From Burkholderia sp. USMB20 (GTDB lineage Bacteria > Pseudomonadota > Gammaproteobacteria > Burkholderiales > Burkholderiaceae), in NCBI RefSeq assembly GCF_000949135.2, contig NZ_JTAN02000019.1, positions 868,001-932,000 of the forward strand: DNA of 64,000 bases, given 5' to 3'. Position numbers and translations under genes: made by a program. This document shows, piece after piece, positions 30,801 through 38,394 of this stretch. Position 1 is the first letter of the stretch; each line of letters starts with the position of its first letter. The notes under the pieces are model-generated. The model ran no database searches. It had not been told where the DNA came from and saw nothing but the letters and a program-made list of their open reading frames with translations.

Positions 30801-32393
30801 TTCGACGGCCTGCCCCTGCACCGCGCACGCCGGCAGCCCGCGCGCCGACGGCTCGGCAAGTGCGGCGAGCGCGGCCAGCCCTTCGGCCCGATCTGCCGGC
30901 GCGATGACCGCGCGATGCTCGAGCCACTGGCGACGCCGTGCGGCGGCAGCCGCGAGTGCGGCCCAGTCGGCACCCGACTGCAGACGTGCGAGATAGCGCG
31001 CAGCGACGGCCGCCAGCGCAGCCGGTGAACGTGCGGTGAGGACGAGCGGCGGCAACGGTGCATCGATCCTTGCCGCCGACTGTGCGGTGGGCGCGGGTGC
31101 CGCTGCTTCGGTGATGACGACGTGCGCATTCGTGCCGCCAAAGCCGAACGAGTTGATGCCGATCGTCAGCGGGGCTTCGCCGCGCTCGAGCGGCGTGAAC
31201 CGATCGACCACGCGCAAGCGGCCGCCATCGAAATCGATGCCGGGATTCGGCGTATCGAAATGCAGCGAGCGCGGCACCGCACGATGCTTCAGGCACAGCA
31301 CCGCCTTCAGCAGGCCCGCCATTCCCGATGCCGTTTCGAGGTGCCCGATATTGGTCTTGACCGAACCGATCAGCAGCGGATCGGATTCGGGCCGGCCGCC
31401 CGACACCGCATCGATCAACGCACGCGCCTCGATCGGATCGCCGACCGCCGTGCCCGTTCCGTGTGCCTCGAGATACGCGAGCGTGCGCGGATCGATGCCA
31501 GCGCGCCGATACACGGCGCGCAGCAGGTCCGCCTGCGTCGCCGCGGCCGGCACGTTGATGCCGCCATGCGAATGGCCATCCGAATTCACGCCCGATCCGG
31601 CGATGACCGCGTGGATCGTATCGCCGTCGGCCAGCGCCTGATCGAGCGGCTTGAGCAGCACGAACGCACCGCCCTCGGCACGCACGTAGCCGTCGCCGGT
31701 CGCGTCGAACGCACGGCAGCGGCCGCGCGGCGACAGCATCGACGCCTTCGAGAAACTGACGAATCCGAACGGGTGCAGCAGCAGGTTCACGCCGCCGGCC
31801 AGCGCCATCGCGGTCTCGCCCGACTGCAGCGCCCGGACCGCCTGATGGAGCGCGACGAGCGAAGACGAGCATGCGGTGTCGACCGACATGCTCGGGCCGC
31901 GCAGGTCGAACAGGTAGGACACGCGGTTCGACGCAATGCTGAGCGTGTTGCCGGTTGCCGAATACGGATCGATCGTGTTCATGTCGTCCATATTGCGGTT
32001 GCCGTAATCCATGCCCGCCACACCGACGAACACGCCGCAGTCGCGGCCGCGCATCGCAGCCGGACGCACGCCGGCGTCCTCGAACGCCTCCCACGCGAGT
32101 TCGAGCAGCAGCCGCTGCTGCGGATCCATTTGCGCGGCCTCGCGCGGCGAGATGCCGAAGAATTCGGCGTCGAAGCCCGCGACGTCATCGACGACGCCCG
32201 CCGCGAACGTGTAGCTCTTTCCCGGCTCGCGCTTCGACGGGTGCTGGTAGAACGCCGTACCGAAACGGTCCGGTGGGATGGCGGTCACGGCGTCGCGTTC
32301 GTCACACAGCAGTTGCCAGAAGTCGTCCGGTCCCTCGACCCCACCGGGAAAGCGGCACGCTATCCCAATAATTGCAATTCGTTTTTCCATCAT
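24777..32393 (-). CDS. wcbR: Highly reducing type I polyketide synthase
   Basis: A 2538-residue single-module megasynthase. Approximate domains: KS 1-430 (Cys174 in DTACSSSLVAL, then EAHGTGTAVGDP and NIGHLETASG); AT 530-840 (GHSVGEIAAAW near 626, specificity motif YAFHS); DH 905-1180 (HVVDGGVAFPGAG near 929); methyltransferase-like 1340-1560 (LEIGAASGDVL); ER 1790-2100 (VHGGAGGVGIAA); KR 2135-2310 (GGTGGLGFAT, AYVAANG); ACP 2410-2490 (LGMDSLMG near 2442). There is no thioesterase, so release needs a partner, plausibly the oxoamine synthase. The set KS-AT-DH-MT-ER-KR-ACP predicts a saturated, perhaps methyl-branched chain. I start at ATG 32393, which overlaps the previous stop (TGATG). It resembles the capsule fatty-acid-synthase-like WcbR. 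Confidence 0.9.
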   Translation of the reverse strand: MMEKRIAIIGIACRFPGGVEGPDDFWQLLCDERDAVTAIPPDRFGTAFYQHPSKREPGKSYTFAAGVVDDVAGFDAEFFGISPREAAQMDPQQRLLLELAWEAFEDAGVRPAAMRGRDCGVFVGVAGMDYGNRNMDDMNTIDPYSATGNTLSIASNRVSYLFDLRGPSMSVDTACSSSLVALHQAVRALQSGETAMALAGGVNLLLHPFGFVSFSKASMLSPRGRCRAFDATGDGYVRAEGGAFVLLKPLDQALADGDTIHAVIAGSGVNSDGHSHGGINVPAAATQADLLRAVYRRAGIDPRTLAYLEAHGTGTAVGDPIEARALIDAVSGGRPESDPLLIGSVKTNIGHLETASGMAGLLKAVLCLKHRAVPRSLHFDTPNPGIDFDGGRLRVVDRFTPLERGEAPLTIGINSFGFGGTNAHVVITEAAAPAPTAQSAARIDAPLPPLVLTARSPAALAAVAARYLARLQSGADWAALAAAAARRRQWLEHRAVIAPADRAEGLAALAALAEPSARGLPACAVQGQAVEGDAPVAFVYAGNGSQWAGMGKRLYGEDAVFRAALDEVDALWRADGNASLVEVMREGVDAAWLAATENAQPLLFAMQVGITRVLTARGIRFDAAVGHSVGEIAAAWASGALTLAEAVRVIRIRSGAQGLTRGAGRMAAAGIGEAAARDWIARLELGAAIEIAGTNSPESVTLAGSQAALEAIGAALADAGHFYQMLDLDYAFHSSRMDAIEPVVRDGLADLAPRETHTRFVSTVTGDTLSGTALDAGYWWRNIREPVRFGDAISRLADDRVRVFVEIAPHAILRTYVKQTLAARVAPGVVVPTLKRQHDSAEMLAHSVLSAVAQGARVDLDRFVPDAPHAALPTYPWQRERYWLVPSVEGYGLVNRRVDHPLLGYRLHEHAFAWENQLDPQRVAMLADHVVDGGVAFPGAGYVEMALAAARTFFGTEDVAIENVEIRMPVVFQPQHAKLFRFAIDVRTASFTIETRDRMTDGPWNLNVTGRLLESGNTLDADSMPEASVIARLQSRPALSGDALYAGTAAIGLSYGPAFRWVRSLCVSGDDALAELEVPTALADAYARSDYLLHPALMDSGFHPLFAVLGQAGAAPDDAHAAFVPVQIGRVDFLSGESIRRVLARIHRRSPHSIVASFEFIDASGRIVARLAACRFRRVDLAGRRHGAPARFAYVLEARPLPGGYTAAALPQPGMLVERANAHVAAREDHARRTQHLTEMLPLLDVLAGLHALDALDALGVFAQPALPMGTHPQQVARLAEIVVEDGLARFDGDSLVRDDEACAAMPARDALWRDVLAASPAHVAELTLLAHVGAALPRVLSDASSEGALLSSTGRSLVEQFFDASPTWAHARALLAACVTQAIAAWSDARRLRVLEIGAASGDVLQPLDVDVPAGRCEYLLAGTQQQLAGFDAEAHAQVRTLAFATDAPLFAQCCDTTPFDVVIVNRMLGDHPDPLAALTAITERLAPGGLVAITEGRRSRFSDIVFGMAGGEVSAGAYGTLAPAAIVAMCERAGLVDVVRDTEQGLDLEGVPTFIAARKPFADEPVAIASHDADLARRMATSDAAHWLIAQDGDDAFGISLAGELERLGCRVESASVRDAAAWSARQPAEHPAHVVFVAPLASLDSADGAAVMHAQHDGALALASLVRDLDAAGASERGRLCVVTRGGAPFAAGASAHPEHGTLWGLGRVIANEYPTLPIRLIDVDQAVERPTLQLAMALLGDDGEEEVLLAPQGRYVPRMLPAAQAAERDNALPPASDHPGARLAFDMPGSLRNLEWFAMPAHDLATGEVEIEPMATGLNFRDVMYAMGLLSDEAVETGFAGATIGMEMSGRVARVGPDVDGFAPGDVVLGFAPASFATRVVTRATAIARKPDTMSFEEAATVPTTFFTAYYALCELARLRRGERVLVHGGAGGVGIAAIQIARHLGAEVFATAGSDEKREFIRLLGVDRVFDSRSLAFADEILARTHGEGVDIVLNSLAGEAMVRSIDTLRPFGRFLELGKRDFYENSQIGLRPFRNNISYFGIDADQLMGVLPSLTTRLFEEVMDLFSGGVLHPLPYRAFPAARAEEAFRYMQQARQIGKVLVTYPSGTPVPTRGVAVPTLRLDPQAAYLIVGGTGGLGFATARWMIERGARHLTLASRGGALGAAMQAEADRWRDALGAHVSVARCDVTDSAALETLIEEIERRGTPLKGVLHSAMQIDDGLLRNVDDARFAAVLEPKVAGAWNLHRATRRCALDFFIVYSSATTYLGNPGQGAYVAANGFLEALVAHRRAAGLPAMFMAWGPIEDVGFLARNADTREALQSRIGGASITSDEAMGALERALVQGSAGEAVVRLDWGAISRGMPAAHARRYAALQTGGAAEASSEDRVLLEQLRTLSAAEAVALVESALRGQIARILHMSPERVDAGRSVLDLGMDSLMGMELGMAVEETFGVKLSIMAIAEGATVHTLAERIVELLDAQGGNENVAAADELADALVARHGLGDEARATLARNQDHENQRAATCKSTPVHAG

Positions 32394-33925
32394 CACGCCG
32401 GCGTCTGCAGCATCCCGGTCGGCGAAGCGGCGCGCGTGCAATCGACGTGCACCATCGCGCGCTGTATCGCGGCACCGAGACTCTCGACGCGAACGTTTCG
32501 TTGCTCGCCGAAATCGTTCGCGAAGTTGCGCCAAATAAAGTAGTCGCTATTGGTCGGTTCGGTTCCGAGCGCGTCGAACACCGAAGTCAAAGCAGGAACG
32601 TGATCGCCGTAAAAGCACAGCACGGTCGGTCGTTCCCGCATGCGGAGATAATCAGTCAGCTTGCCGATCATGCCGTCGGCATTCTCGACATGTCGAAGAT
32701 AGGCGGTCAGGTCGCGCCAGCGCGCGTCGTCGCCGAGCGTATGCCGCGATTCGGACTCACCCGGCCTGACCGATTCCAGATGCAGCGGGCCATGGTTTTC
32801 CATCGTGATCGCAAATGCGAATACCGGCCTGTCGCCGTGCGCCTGGAGGGCCGCGATGATCGCATCGGCCACCGGACCGTCGCCGATATACGGCCCGATT
32901 CGCGTCGCATCGCCGAAATCCCGAATGTCCAGAAAGCGGTCGAAATGCATGAACCGGAATGCCCGGTCGCGCCCGAAGAAGTCGGCGTGATACGGATGAA
33001 TCGCGAGCGTGCGATATCCGCCTTGCTTGAACCAGCCCGCCAGCGACGCGCACGCGCGGCGCACGTACATGTACGGATAAAAGCGCGAATAGCCGAGCGC
33101 CGCCGACGGCAAACCCGTCAGCATCGCGAATTCGCTGCGCATCGTATTCGCGCCCCAGGCGGGAACGTCCAGGCTGCCCTGCATGAATGCTTCGCTGCGG
33201 GCGCGATCGAGATTCGCGTAAGGCTCCGACAGCACGCTTGCGCCGAGACGGCGCGCGTCGAAATAGGATTCGCTCTGGATGACGATCACGTCCGGCGTGC
33301 TGTCCGGACGGCCGCCGGAGAATGGCCCGGCATCGACCGCGCGAAAGAACGCATTGCGTTCCGCGCGCCGCAGCCCGTTGACGAGGTAAGCGACGAATGT
33401 CGCGAAGAACCCCGTGCGGCGCTGGTCCGCCATCGGGTCGAGCGTCAGCGGCATGCGACGCGACAGCGCGACGCAAACCGGCACGCAAGCGGCCGCGATC
33501 AGTGCAGCGGCGCTACGCGCCGTCGAGCCGGCCGATTGTTCGAGCAGAAACCCGGCCGTCGCGACCTCAACGGCGGCAGCGATGCCGAGCACCTTGCTGG
33601 CACTCAGAAACGGCAGATAGAGACGCGGATGTGCGAAGACCTGGCTGAACAGGCTCAGGTCCGTAAAGACGAAGGGCTCGCGCAGGGATTCGTATTTTGC
33701 GTTGCTGATGACCGCCAGCAAGGCGATCAGCACGAGGGCGACGGATGCCGAGAAAAGCGGCCGTGCCGTCACGGCGAAAGTCGCGCCCGCCACGATCGCG
33801 AACGCGCAGACATGCAGTGCGATCGCCGCCGGCGAACGGGCGAGCGACGCGCGCGGATACGCGATGGCCTCTACGAGAAATGAGAGTGCGGCTGCGGCAG
33901 CCGCGAACGCGAATCCGGGCAGCAC
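32393..33925 (-). CDS. wcbQ: Membrane sulfatase-fold transferase (LTA synthase/phosphoethanolamine-transferase-like)
   Basis: The 510-residue protein has about four to five N-terminal membrane segments, then a sulfatase-fold domain: DVIVIQSESYFDARRL, GANTMRSEFAMLTGLP with the likely nucleophilic threonine, ITMENHGPLH and CFYGDHVPAL as metal-binding sites. Proteins of this architecture move phosphoglycerol or phosphoethanolamine from phospholipids onto glycans or lipids outside the membrane. I chose the GTG at 33925, just after the preceding stop; upstream readings overlap the reductase gene and lose hydrophobic character. In the operon it may add a phospho-headgroup to the polyketide lipid. 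Symbol by remembered order. Confidence 0.78.
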   Translation of the reverse strand: MLPGFAFAAAAAALSFLVEAIAYPRASLARSPAAIALHVCAFAIVAGATFAVTARPLFSASVALVLIALLAVISNAKYESLREPFVFTDLSLFSQVFAHPRLYLPFLSASKVLGIAAAVEVATAGFLLEQSAGSTARSAAALIAAACVPVCVALSRRMPLTLDPMADQRRTGFFATFVAYLVNGLRRAERNAFFRAVDAGPFSGGRPDSTPDVIVIQSESYFDARRLGASVLSEPYANLDRARSEAFMQGSLDVPAWGANTMRSEFAMLTGLPSAALGYSRFYPYMYVRRACASLAGWFKQGGYRTLAIHPYHADFFGRDRAFRFMHFDRFLDIRDFGDATRIGPYIGDGPVADAIIAALQAHGDRPVFAFAITMENHGPLHLESVRPGESESRHTLGDDARWRDLTAYLRHVENADGMIGKLTDYLRMRERPTVLCFYGDHVPALTSVFDALGTEPTNSDYFIWRNFANDFGEQRNVRVESLGAAIQRAMVHVDCTRAASPTGMLQTPA

Positions 33926-33926
33926 G

Positions 33927-34712
33927 TCACGCCTTCCCGCGCGGGAGGTAGGACAGACGACCGAGAATGGCATCCGCCAGCGTGGCCGGCAGCAGGCGCA
34001 GCAACTTGATGCCGAAGGCAAGACTGAACGGAAAGGCGATTTCCACGCGGCGTCGCGCGAGGCGCTTCTTGATGTATCCGGCGGCCTTGTCCGCACTCCA
34101 CATGAATGGCTTGCTGCCCGGGAAGACGTCGCTCATTGCCGTGCGGACAAAACCCGGCATCACGACCGACAGGCCGATGCCCTCGCGTGCGAGGATCGGG
34201 CGCACGGAATCGCAGTAGGCGACCAGCGCCGCCTTGCTCGCGCAATAGGCGGGCGAGATGGCCATGCCCCGCAATGCGGCGAGCGAGCTGACGACCGCGA
34301 TCTGTCCGCGCCCGCGCATGCGCATCCGGTCGATGGCCGGCAGCACCGCATGGAGTGCGCCGTACAGGTTGGTATCGACGACGTCGGCGGTACGCGCCAT
34401 GTGCTCCCAGTCGTCGGCGGACTGCAGCGTGCTGGCGACGCCTGCATTCGCAATCATCAATTCGATCGGGTATCGGGTATCGAAATCGATCATCCAGTCC
34501 TGGACGGCGGCCGAATCGCGCACGTCCATGCAGCCGATCACGACGCGGGCGCCGCGCGCGCGGCATTCTGCAGCGACGGATTCCAGCCGTGCCGAATTTC
34601 TGCCAATCAACCCCAGCGTGATATCGGGCGCGGCATAACTCAATGCCAGCGCGCGCCCAAGCCCGGCACTACTGCCGGTTATCACGATTGCTCGTGGCCC
34701 GTTTGCGCTCAC
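33927..34712 (-). CDS. wcbP: Short-chain dehydrogenase/reductase
   Basis: A classical SDR of 261 residues starting at the GTG at 34712, preceded by GGGGAGGG. ITGSSAGLGRAL binds the cofactor; ANAG, VVSSLAAL with the catalytic serine and YCASK follow. The longer open frame upstream is AT-rich and non-homologous, so it is not coding. As first gene of an operon with an oxoamine synthase, it is a candidate for reducing the 3-keto group of the amino-ketone product, the role of 3-ketosphinganine reductase in sphingolipid synthesis. That is inference; the SDR fold alone does not give the substrate. Symbol by remembered order. Confidence 0.8.
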   Translation of the reverse strand: MSANGPRAIVITGSSAGLGRALALSYAAPDITLGLIGRNSARLESVAAECRARGARVVIGCMDVRDSAAVQDWMIDFDTRYPIELMIANAGVASTLQSADDWEHMARTADVVDTNLYGALHAVLPAIDRMRMRGRGQIAVVSSLAALRGMAISPAYCASKAALVAYCDSVRPILAREGIGLSVVMPGFVRTAMSDVFPGSKPFMWSADKAAGYIKKRLARRRVEIAFPFSLAFGIKLLRLLPATLADAILGRLSYLPRGKA

Positions 34713-35817
34713 CCGCCCTCCCCGGTTGCGAATATTGCTGTTTTTCCATCGTTTTAAACGAACATTGTTTTTCAGCGGCCGTCTGGTTATCGATCTCCAA
34801 GCGCCAAGCGCTGCCTGATATTTCGACCAAGCAGCGGACAACATTGTCGATTTATTGCGTTTGATTATTTCGTATGATTTGACTACGCCCGCAACATGCC
34901 ACGCACTGATATCGCACATCGACGTGACGACGTGCGACCGCCCGAATCAGGGTTGCGAAAAAATGTGCGGACCATGCAGCGAACGCAACCACATGGAAAT
35001 TTGCGCGGCGCGAAAGGCAGTTGGCCACAAGCTTACAACGCGCCGACGCGATCATACATCAATATTAATATTCGAGTAAAACCTTACGTGTTACAACTGC
35101 TTACATCAGACATGCGCCGGCGGTCCTGCTCCATGCAAAGGTAGAAACTCGCGTTGCCTGCAATCCTCAAGTACCGGCCGCACACCGATTCCCGAAGTAC
35201 AAATATCGGAAAAAAATGCCGAACCGCTCTCCTGACCGTCCGGTCGCGACCGATCCTCAGGATGCTTTAATCGCGCAGATAACCGATGCGCGCGGCACCC
35301 CGCGGTGGACAGCATGCGGCCATCCCGCAAGCAATTCTTAAAGTTCTCCCGGCTATTTGTCAGACATACCCTCCGACCTAGCGAGTTCGACGAAAGGCTG
35401 TCTGGTGGCATTCTGCTCCGTCCAATTGGGTCGGATAGAATTCCTCGAATGTTCTTTGCAAATCTTGATGATCCTTCGACTCGCTTGGTTCGCTGAACTA
35501 TGTTTGGAGATCGTCAGGCAGCGTCTTCGACCGGCGCCAGACCGGCGAAGCGAGCGCAACCGGACGGCCGCGCTCTCGGTAAAAATGAATGGGCCGCCCT
35601 CGGCGGATCGAGCGGCCGGTCAGTGCATCAGCGGTCTGCGGAACTCGTCTTACGGTATCGATTGTTATTGCGCGTTCCCTCGTCGCGCAAACATTGGGGT
35701 TGCTTTCGATGCTGACAATTTCTTTACGCAGGCCACATGGACGAAAGGAAGGTGCCCTTAACGAATCGGCAATTCTCGCCCGTCAATTGGACCGATTCGA
35801 CTGCGCGCACCTTGAAA
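34713..35817. other. Long AT-rich intergenic region, no gene seen
   Basis: About 1.1 kb separates the wcbP-type operon from the ugd glycosyltransferase operon; both run on the minus strand. Base composition drops sharply. Short frames here have no family resemblance that I can name. Elements seen: a palindrome TCGTTTTAAACGA at 34749-34761, a palindrome AATATTAATATT at 35061-35072, and a possible minus-strand promoter at 35051-35080. It is a plausible site for silencing by H-NS-type proteins and for the capsule lipid operon promoter. Confidence 0.5.
35051..35080 (-). promoter_or_regulatory. Possible promoter for the lipid operon
   Basis: On the minus strand TTTACT (35080-35075) and TATGAT (35056-35051) are spaced by 18 bases that include the AT palindrome at 35061-35072. 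The -10 matches five of six consensus bases, the -35 four of six. It would give a 5' leader of about 330 bases before wcbP, which is long, so confidence is low. Confidence 0.35.
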
Positions 35818-37293
35818 TCACGATTGCTCACGGGCACGGCGCTCTCGCCACGACCAATAGAGAACCATCCCGAAGCCGACGCAAACCGTTACGTTGAGCG
35901 GAATCAGAACGTAGTTCTTCTTCTGAATCGCCAGCAAAATCGTCACGAGCGAATAGGAAAACGTGGCGATTTCTCCGGCCAGCAGGACTGCATTGATACG
36001 CGGCATCGTGGAACGATAGGCTTCCTTTCCTTTTGGTGTGCGATGAAAACCGCTATACACGCCGAAAACGGCGCGCACGCCCCCCGCAAAGTAATACCAG
36101 GCCATCGGCAAGAACATCGCGATATAAAGGTAGGTATCCCATACGGTTTTCAGAACACTCGGTTTGTCGTCGAATCTCGCGCCCTTGCGTGAACCGAACG
36201 CATTCGCAAGCGCCCAGATTGCCACCAGTACAAAAAAGACGAATGCTCCGAGATGAATACCTTCGCCGTCGAAATGCACCAGGCAGGTCAACGGCAGGCT
36301 GAGCAGGATCAGCACATAGATCGAAGCCAGCAGCACGGACGAGAACATCACCGAGATCGCGTGCATCCGCTTCATCAGCGGCATGCTTTGCGACAACATT
36401 TGCCCGACATGCTTGAACCCGCTGTGGATCAGGCCGCGCCCCCAGCGTTCCCGTTGAATGCGAAACGCGCTGATGGTCTCCGGCAGCACCGACATGGAAA
36501 CGACCTCTCGCAGATACGCGTATTTCCATTCACCGAACTGCGCGCGATAGCCGAGGTCCACGTCTTCGGTGACCGTCGACGCATTCCAGCCGCCCAGTGC
36601 ATCGACGCACTCCTTGCGCCACACACACGAGCTGCCGCTCAGCGAAGCCATGTCGCCGTCCTCGCTCAGCCCTACCGTCACGTACTGCTGGTGACCCATT
36701 TCCATGGCCTGGAAGCGCGTCAAAAACGACGCGTCGCGATTCTCGTAGCCGATGCCGGTCTGAAGGAAACCGAGCTTCGGATCGGTGAAGCACGGAATAG
36801 TCTTCAGCAGGAAATCCGCCGGCGGCACGAAGTCCGCATCGAAGATCGCAAAGAACTCGCCGCACGACTGCTGGATGCCGTTGACCAGATTGCCGGCCTT
36901 GTAGCCCGTTCGCGACTGGCGCTTAACGAGCCGGATGTTGATTCCGTCGGCGGCGTAGCGATCGACTTTCGCCCGTGCCAGTTTCGTCGTCGCATCCGAC
37001 GAGTCGTCGAGCACCAGGATCTCGATCTCGTTCGGCGGATAGGTCAGCCGGCAGGCCGCGTCGATCAGCCGCTCGACCACCTCGGACTCGTTGCAGATCG
37101 GCAGCAGCACACTGACCCGAGGATGAAACCCGTTTTCGGAAATCCGGACGGGCTGCGCCAGGTCGGTCAGCTTGCGCCGTTCGACCTTGCGCGAAATCAG
37201 CAGCACGCGCAGTTCGAGCAGCACGTACAGCGCAAAGTAGAGCACCACCAGCAGGAACACCAGTTGGGCAGCATAGGAGAGCAGCGCGAGCAT
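35818..37293 (-). CDS. Membrane family 2 glycosyltransferase, cellulose-synthase-like
   Basis: The 491-residue protein has one N-terminal membrane helix (about 5-33), a cytoplasmic GT-A domain and about four C-terminal helices. It carries the processive-synthase signature: Asp96 in LVLDDSSD, DAD at 152-154, TED at 242-244 and the QxxRW motif as QRERW at 280-284. Enzymes like this (CesA, glucomannan synthase, hyaluronan synthase families) can polymerise and sometimes move the chain through the membrane. It is the last gene of the ugd operon, 15 bases after the CgeB-type gene. Whether it makes the capsule backbone or a separate polymer cannot be said. Confidence 0.88.
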   Translation of the reverse strand: MLALLSYAAQLVFLLVVLYFALYVLLELRVLLISRKVERRKLTDLAQPVRISENGFHPRVSVLLPICNESEVVERLIDAACRLTYPPNEIEILVLDDSSDATTKLARAKVDRYAADGINIRLVKRQSRTGYKAGNLVNGIQQSCGEFFAIFDADFVPPADFLLKTIPCFTDPKLGFLQTGIGYENRDASFLTRFQAMEMGHQQYVTVGLSEDGDMASLSGSSCVWRKECVDALGGWNASTVTEDVDLGYRAQFGEWKYAYLREVVSMSVLPETISAFRIQRERWGRGLIHSGFKHVGQMLSQSMPLMKRMHAISVMFSSVLLASIYVLILLSLPLTCLVHFDGEGIHLGAFVFFVLVAIWALANAFGSRKGARFDDKPSVLKTVWDTYLYIAMFLPMAWYYFAGGVRAVFGVYSGFHRTPKGKEAYRSTMPRINAVLLAGEIATFSYSLVTILLAIQKKNYVLIPLNVTVCVGFGMVLYWSWRERRAREQS

Positions 37294-37308
37294 CGTGACC
37301 GCTTCTCC

Positions 37309-38394
37309 TCAGATCTTCAAGACGGCGAAGATTTCCTCCAGCCGGTGCGCCCACGTATGGTTTTGCCGTACGTAGCGTGCGCCTGCCTCGGCTCGGTCCA
37401 GATCGTCCTGCGACGGACCGTGCCGAAGCCGCGAAAACAACTCCCGCGCCTCGTCAGGCGTATCGATCACGTGGCAGAACCCGCGGAAGTACCGGTCGAC
37501 CGAACGGCTCGCGTTGGTCACGGCGATGCCGCCACACGCGAGGATTTCGACCAGGCGCCGCGAGAACATCGTCTCGGAGCCCGTCACGGAATTCACGTTG
37601 ATCGAGATCGCATGGGATTTGTACACATGCGCCGTTTCCCGATGCGGCACCTTGCCATGCACGCGCAGCCCGCTCTTCTTCGGATAGCGAAACTCGAAGA
37701 AGCGCGACAGGCGGTCGTGATTGCGGTCGAATACGTTGAGCGGCAGATTGCTCTGCTCGCAGGTGTCGAACACCATGTCGAGAAAGCGGCGGCGTTCGTT
37801 CAGGATGCGCCGGTAATAGCTGCCCGTGAAGCACGCCTCGTTGCGCACGAAATTGAAGCCCGAGAAGTTGTGTGACGCCGGCTGATACGGCATCACGAGC
37901 GTATTCACCGGCACATGCGCGGGCACCTGCTGCCGATACCGATCGAGACACTCCTCGTCGGTCGTGAACACGTAGTCGAATACCTTCGCCACGTCGATGA
38001 ACGTGTCGAAGAACGCGCCGTCGTCCTTGTTCCAGAATACGGTCGGCACACCCGCGCGCCTGGCGAAGTCGACCAGGCGAAAGATCGCCGTCGGCTTGCC
38101 CAGGCGCATCGGCGGCGACTGTCGCGCCAGCTCGTAGCGCCAGCTTCCGTCCACGCCATGAAACGCCGATTCCACGAACACGAGATCGGGCTTCCAGTTG
38201 CCGATCACGTCCGCGTAGTTGGCAGGCGTCATGGTGCGCACGCGGCATTCCGCCGACAGGCAATCCGCCGTGAAGTAATCCGTGACGAGCGCGATCTTCA
38301 GGCGCCCGAAGCGCCCGGCCTGCTCCACGTCCTCCGCAACCGTCGGGTAGTCGTAGACCAACGAACCCAGTTTTCTAATGACCCTGCCGACCAT
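37309..38394 (-). CDS. CgeB-type glycosyltransferase
   Basis: The 361-residue protein has the look of the CgeB/Glyco_trans_1_2 family: DLVFVESAFHG in the first half, NKDDGAFFDTF, then SINVNSVTGSETMFSRRLVE followed by ACGGIAVTN, where the acidic residue of the sugar-nucleotide site lies. It is a GT-B enzyme acting in the cytoplasm. Its start overlaps the end of the upstream glycosyltransferase by 20 bases. The sugar donor is unknown. Confidence 0.8.
   Translation of the reverse strand: MVGRVIRKLGSLVYDYPTVAEDVEQAGRFGRLKIALVTDYFTADCLSAECRVRTMTPANYADVIGNWKPDLVFVESAFHGVDGSWRYELARQSPPMRLGKPTAIFRLVDFARRAGVPTVFWNKDDGAFFDTFIDVAKVFDYVFTTDEECLDRYRQQVPAHVPVNTLVMPYQPASHNFSGFNFVRNEACFTGSYYRRILNERRRFLDMVFDTCEQSNLPLNVFDRNHDRLSRFFEFRYPKKSGLRVHGKVPHRETAHVYKSHAISINVNSVTGSETMFSRRLVEILACGGIAVTNASRSVDRYFRGFCHVIDTPDEARELFSRLRHGPSQDDLDRAEAGARYVRQNHTWAHRLEEIFAVLKI

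Noticed and set aside
29875-32094. 739-residue second minus-strand frame in the polyketide synthase
   Set aside because: It is an alternative frame of the same gene; KS and AT motifs lie in the other frame.
35353-35559. Possible transposase fragment on the minus strand
   Set aside because: The short frame has a vaguely basic composition but no motif I can tie to an insertion-sequence family, and no terminal inverted repeats are seen.
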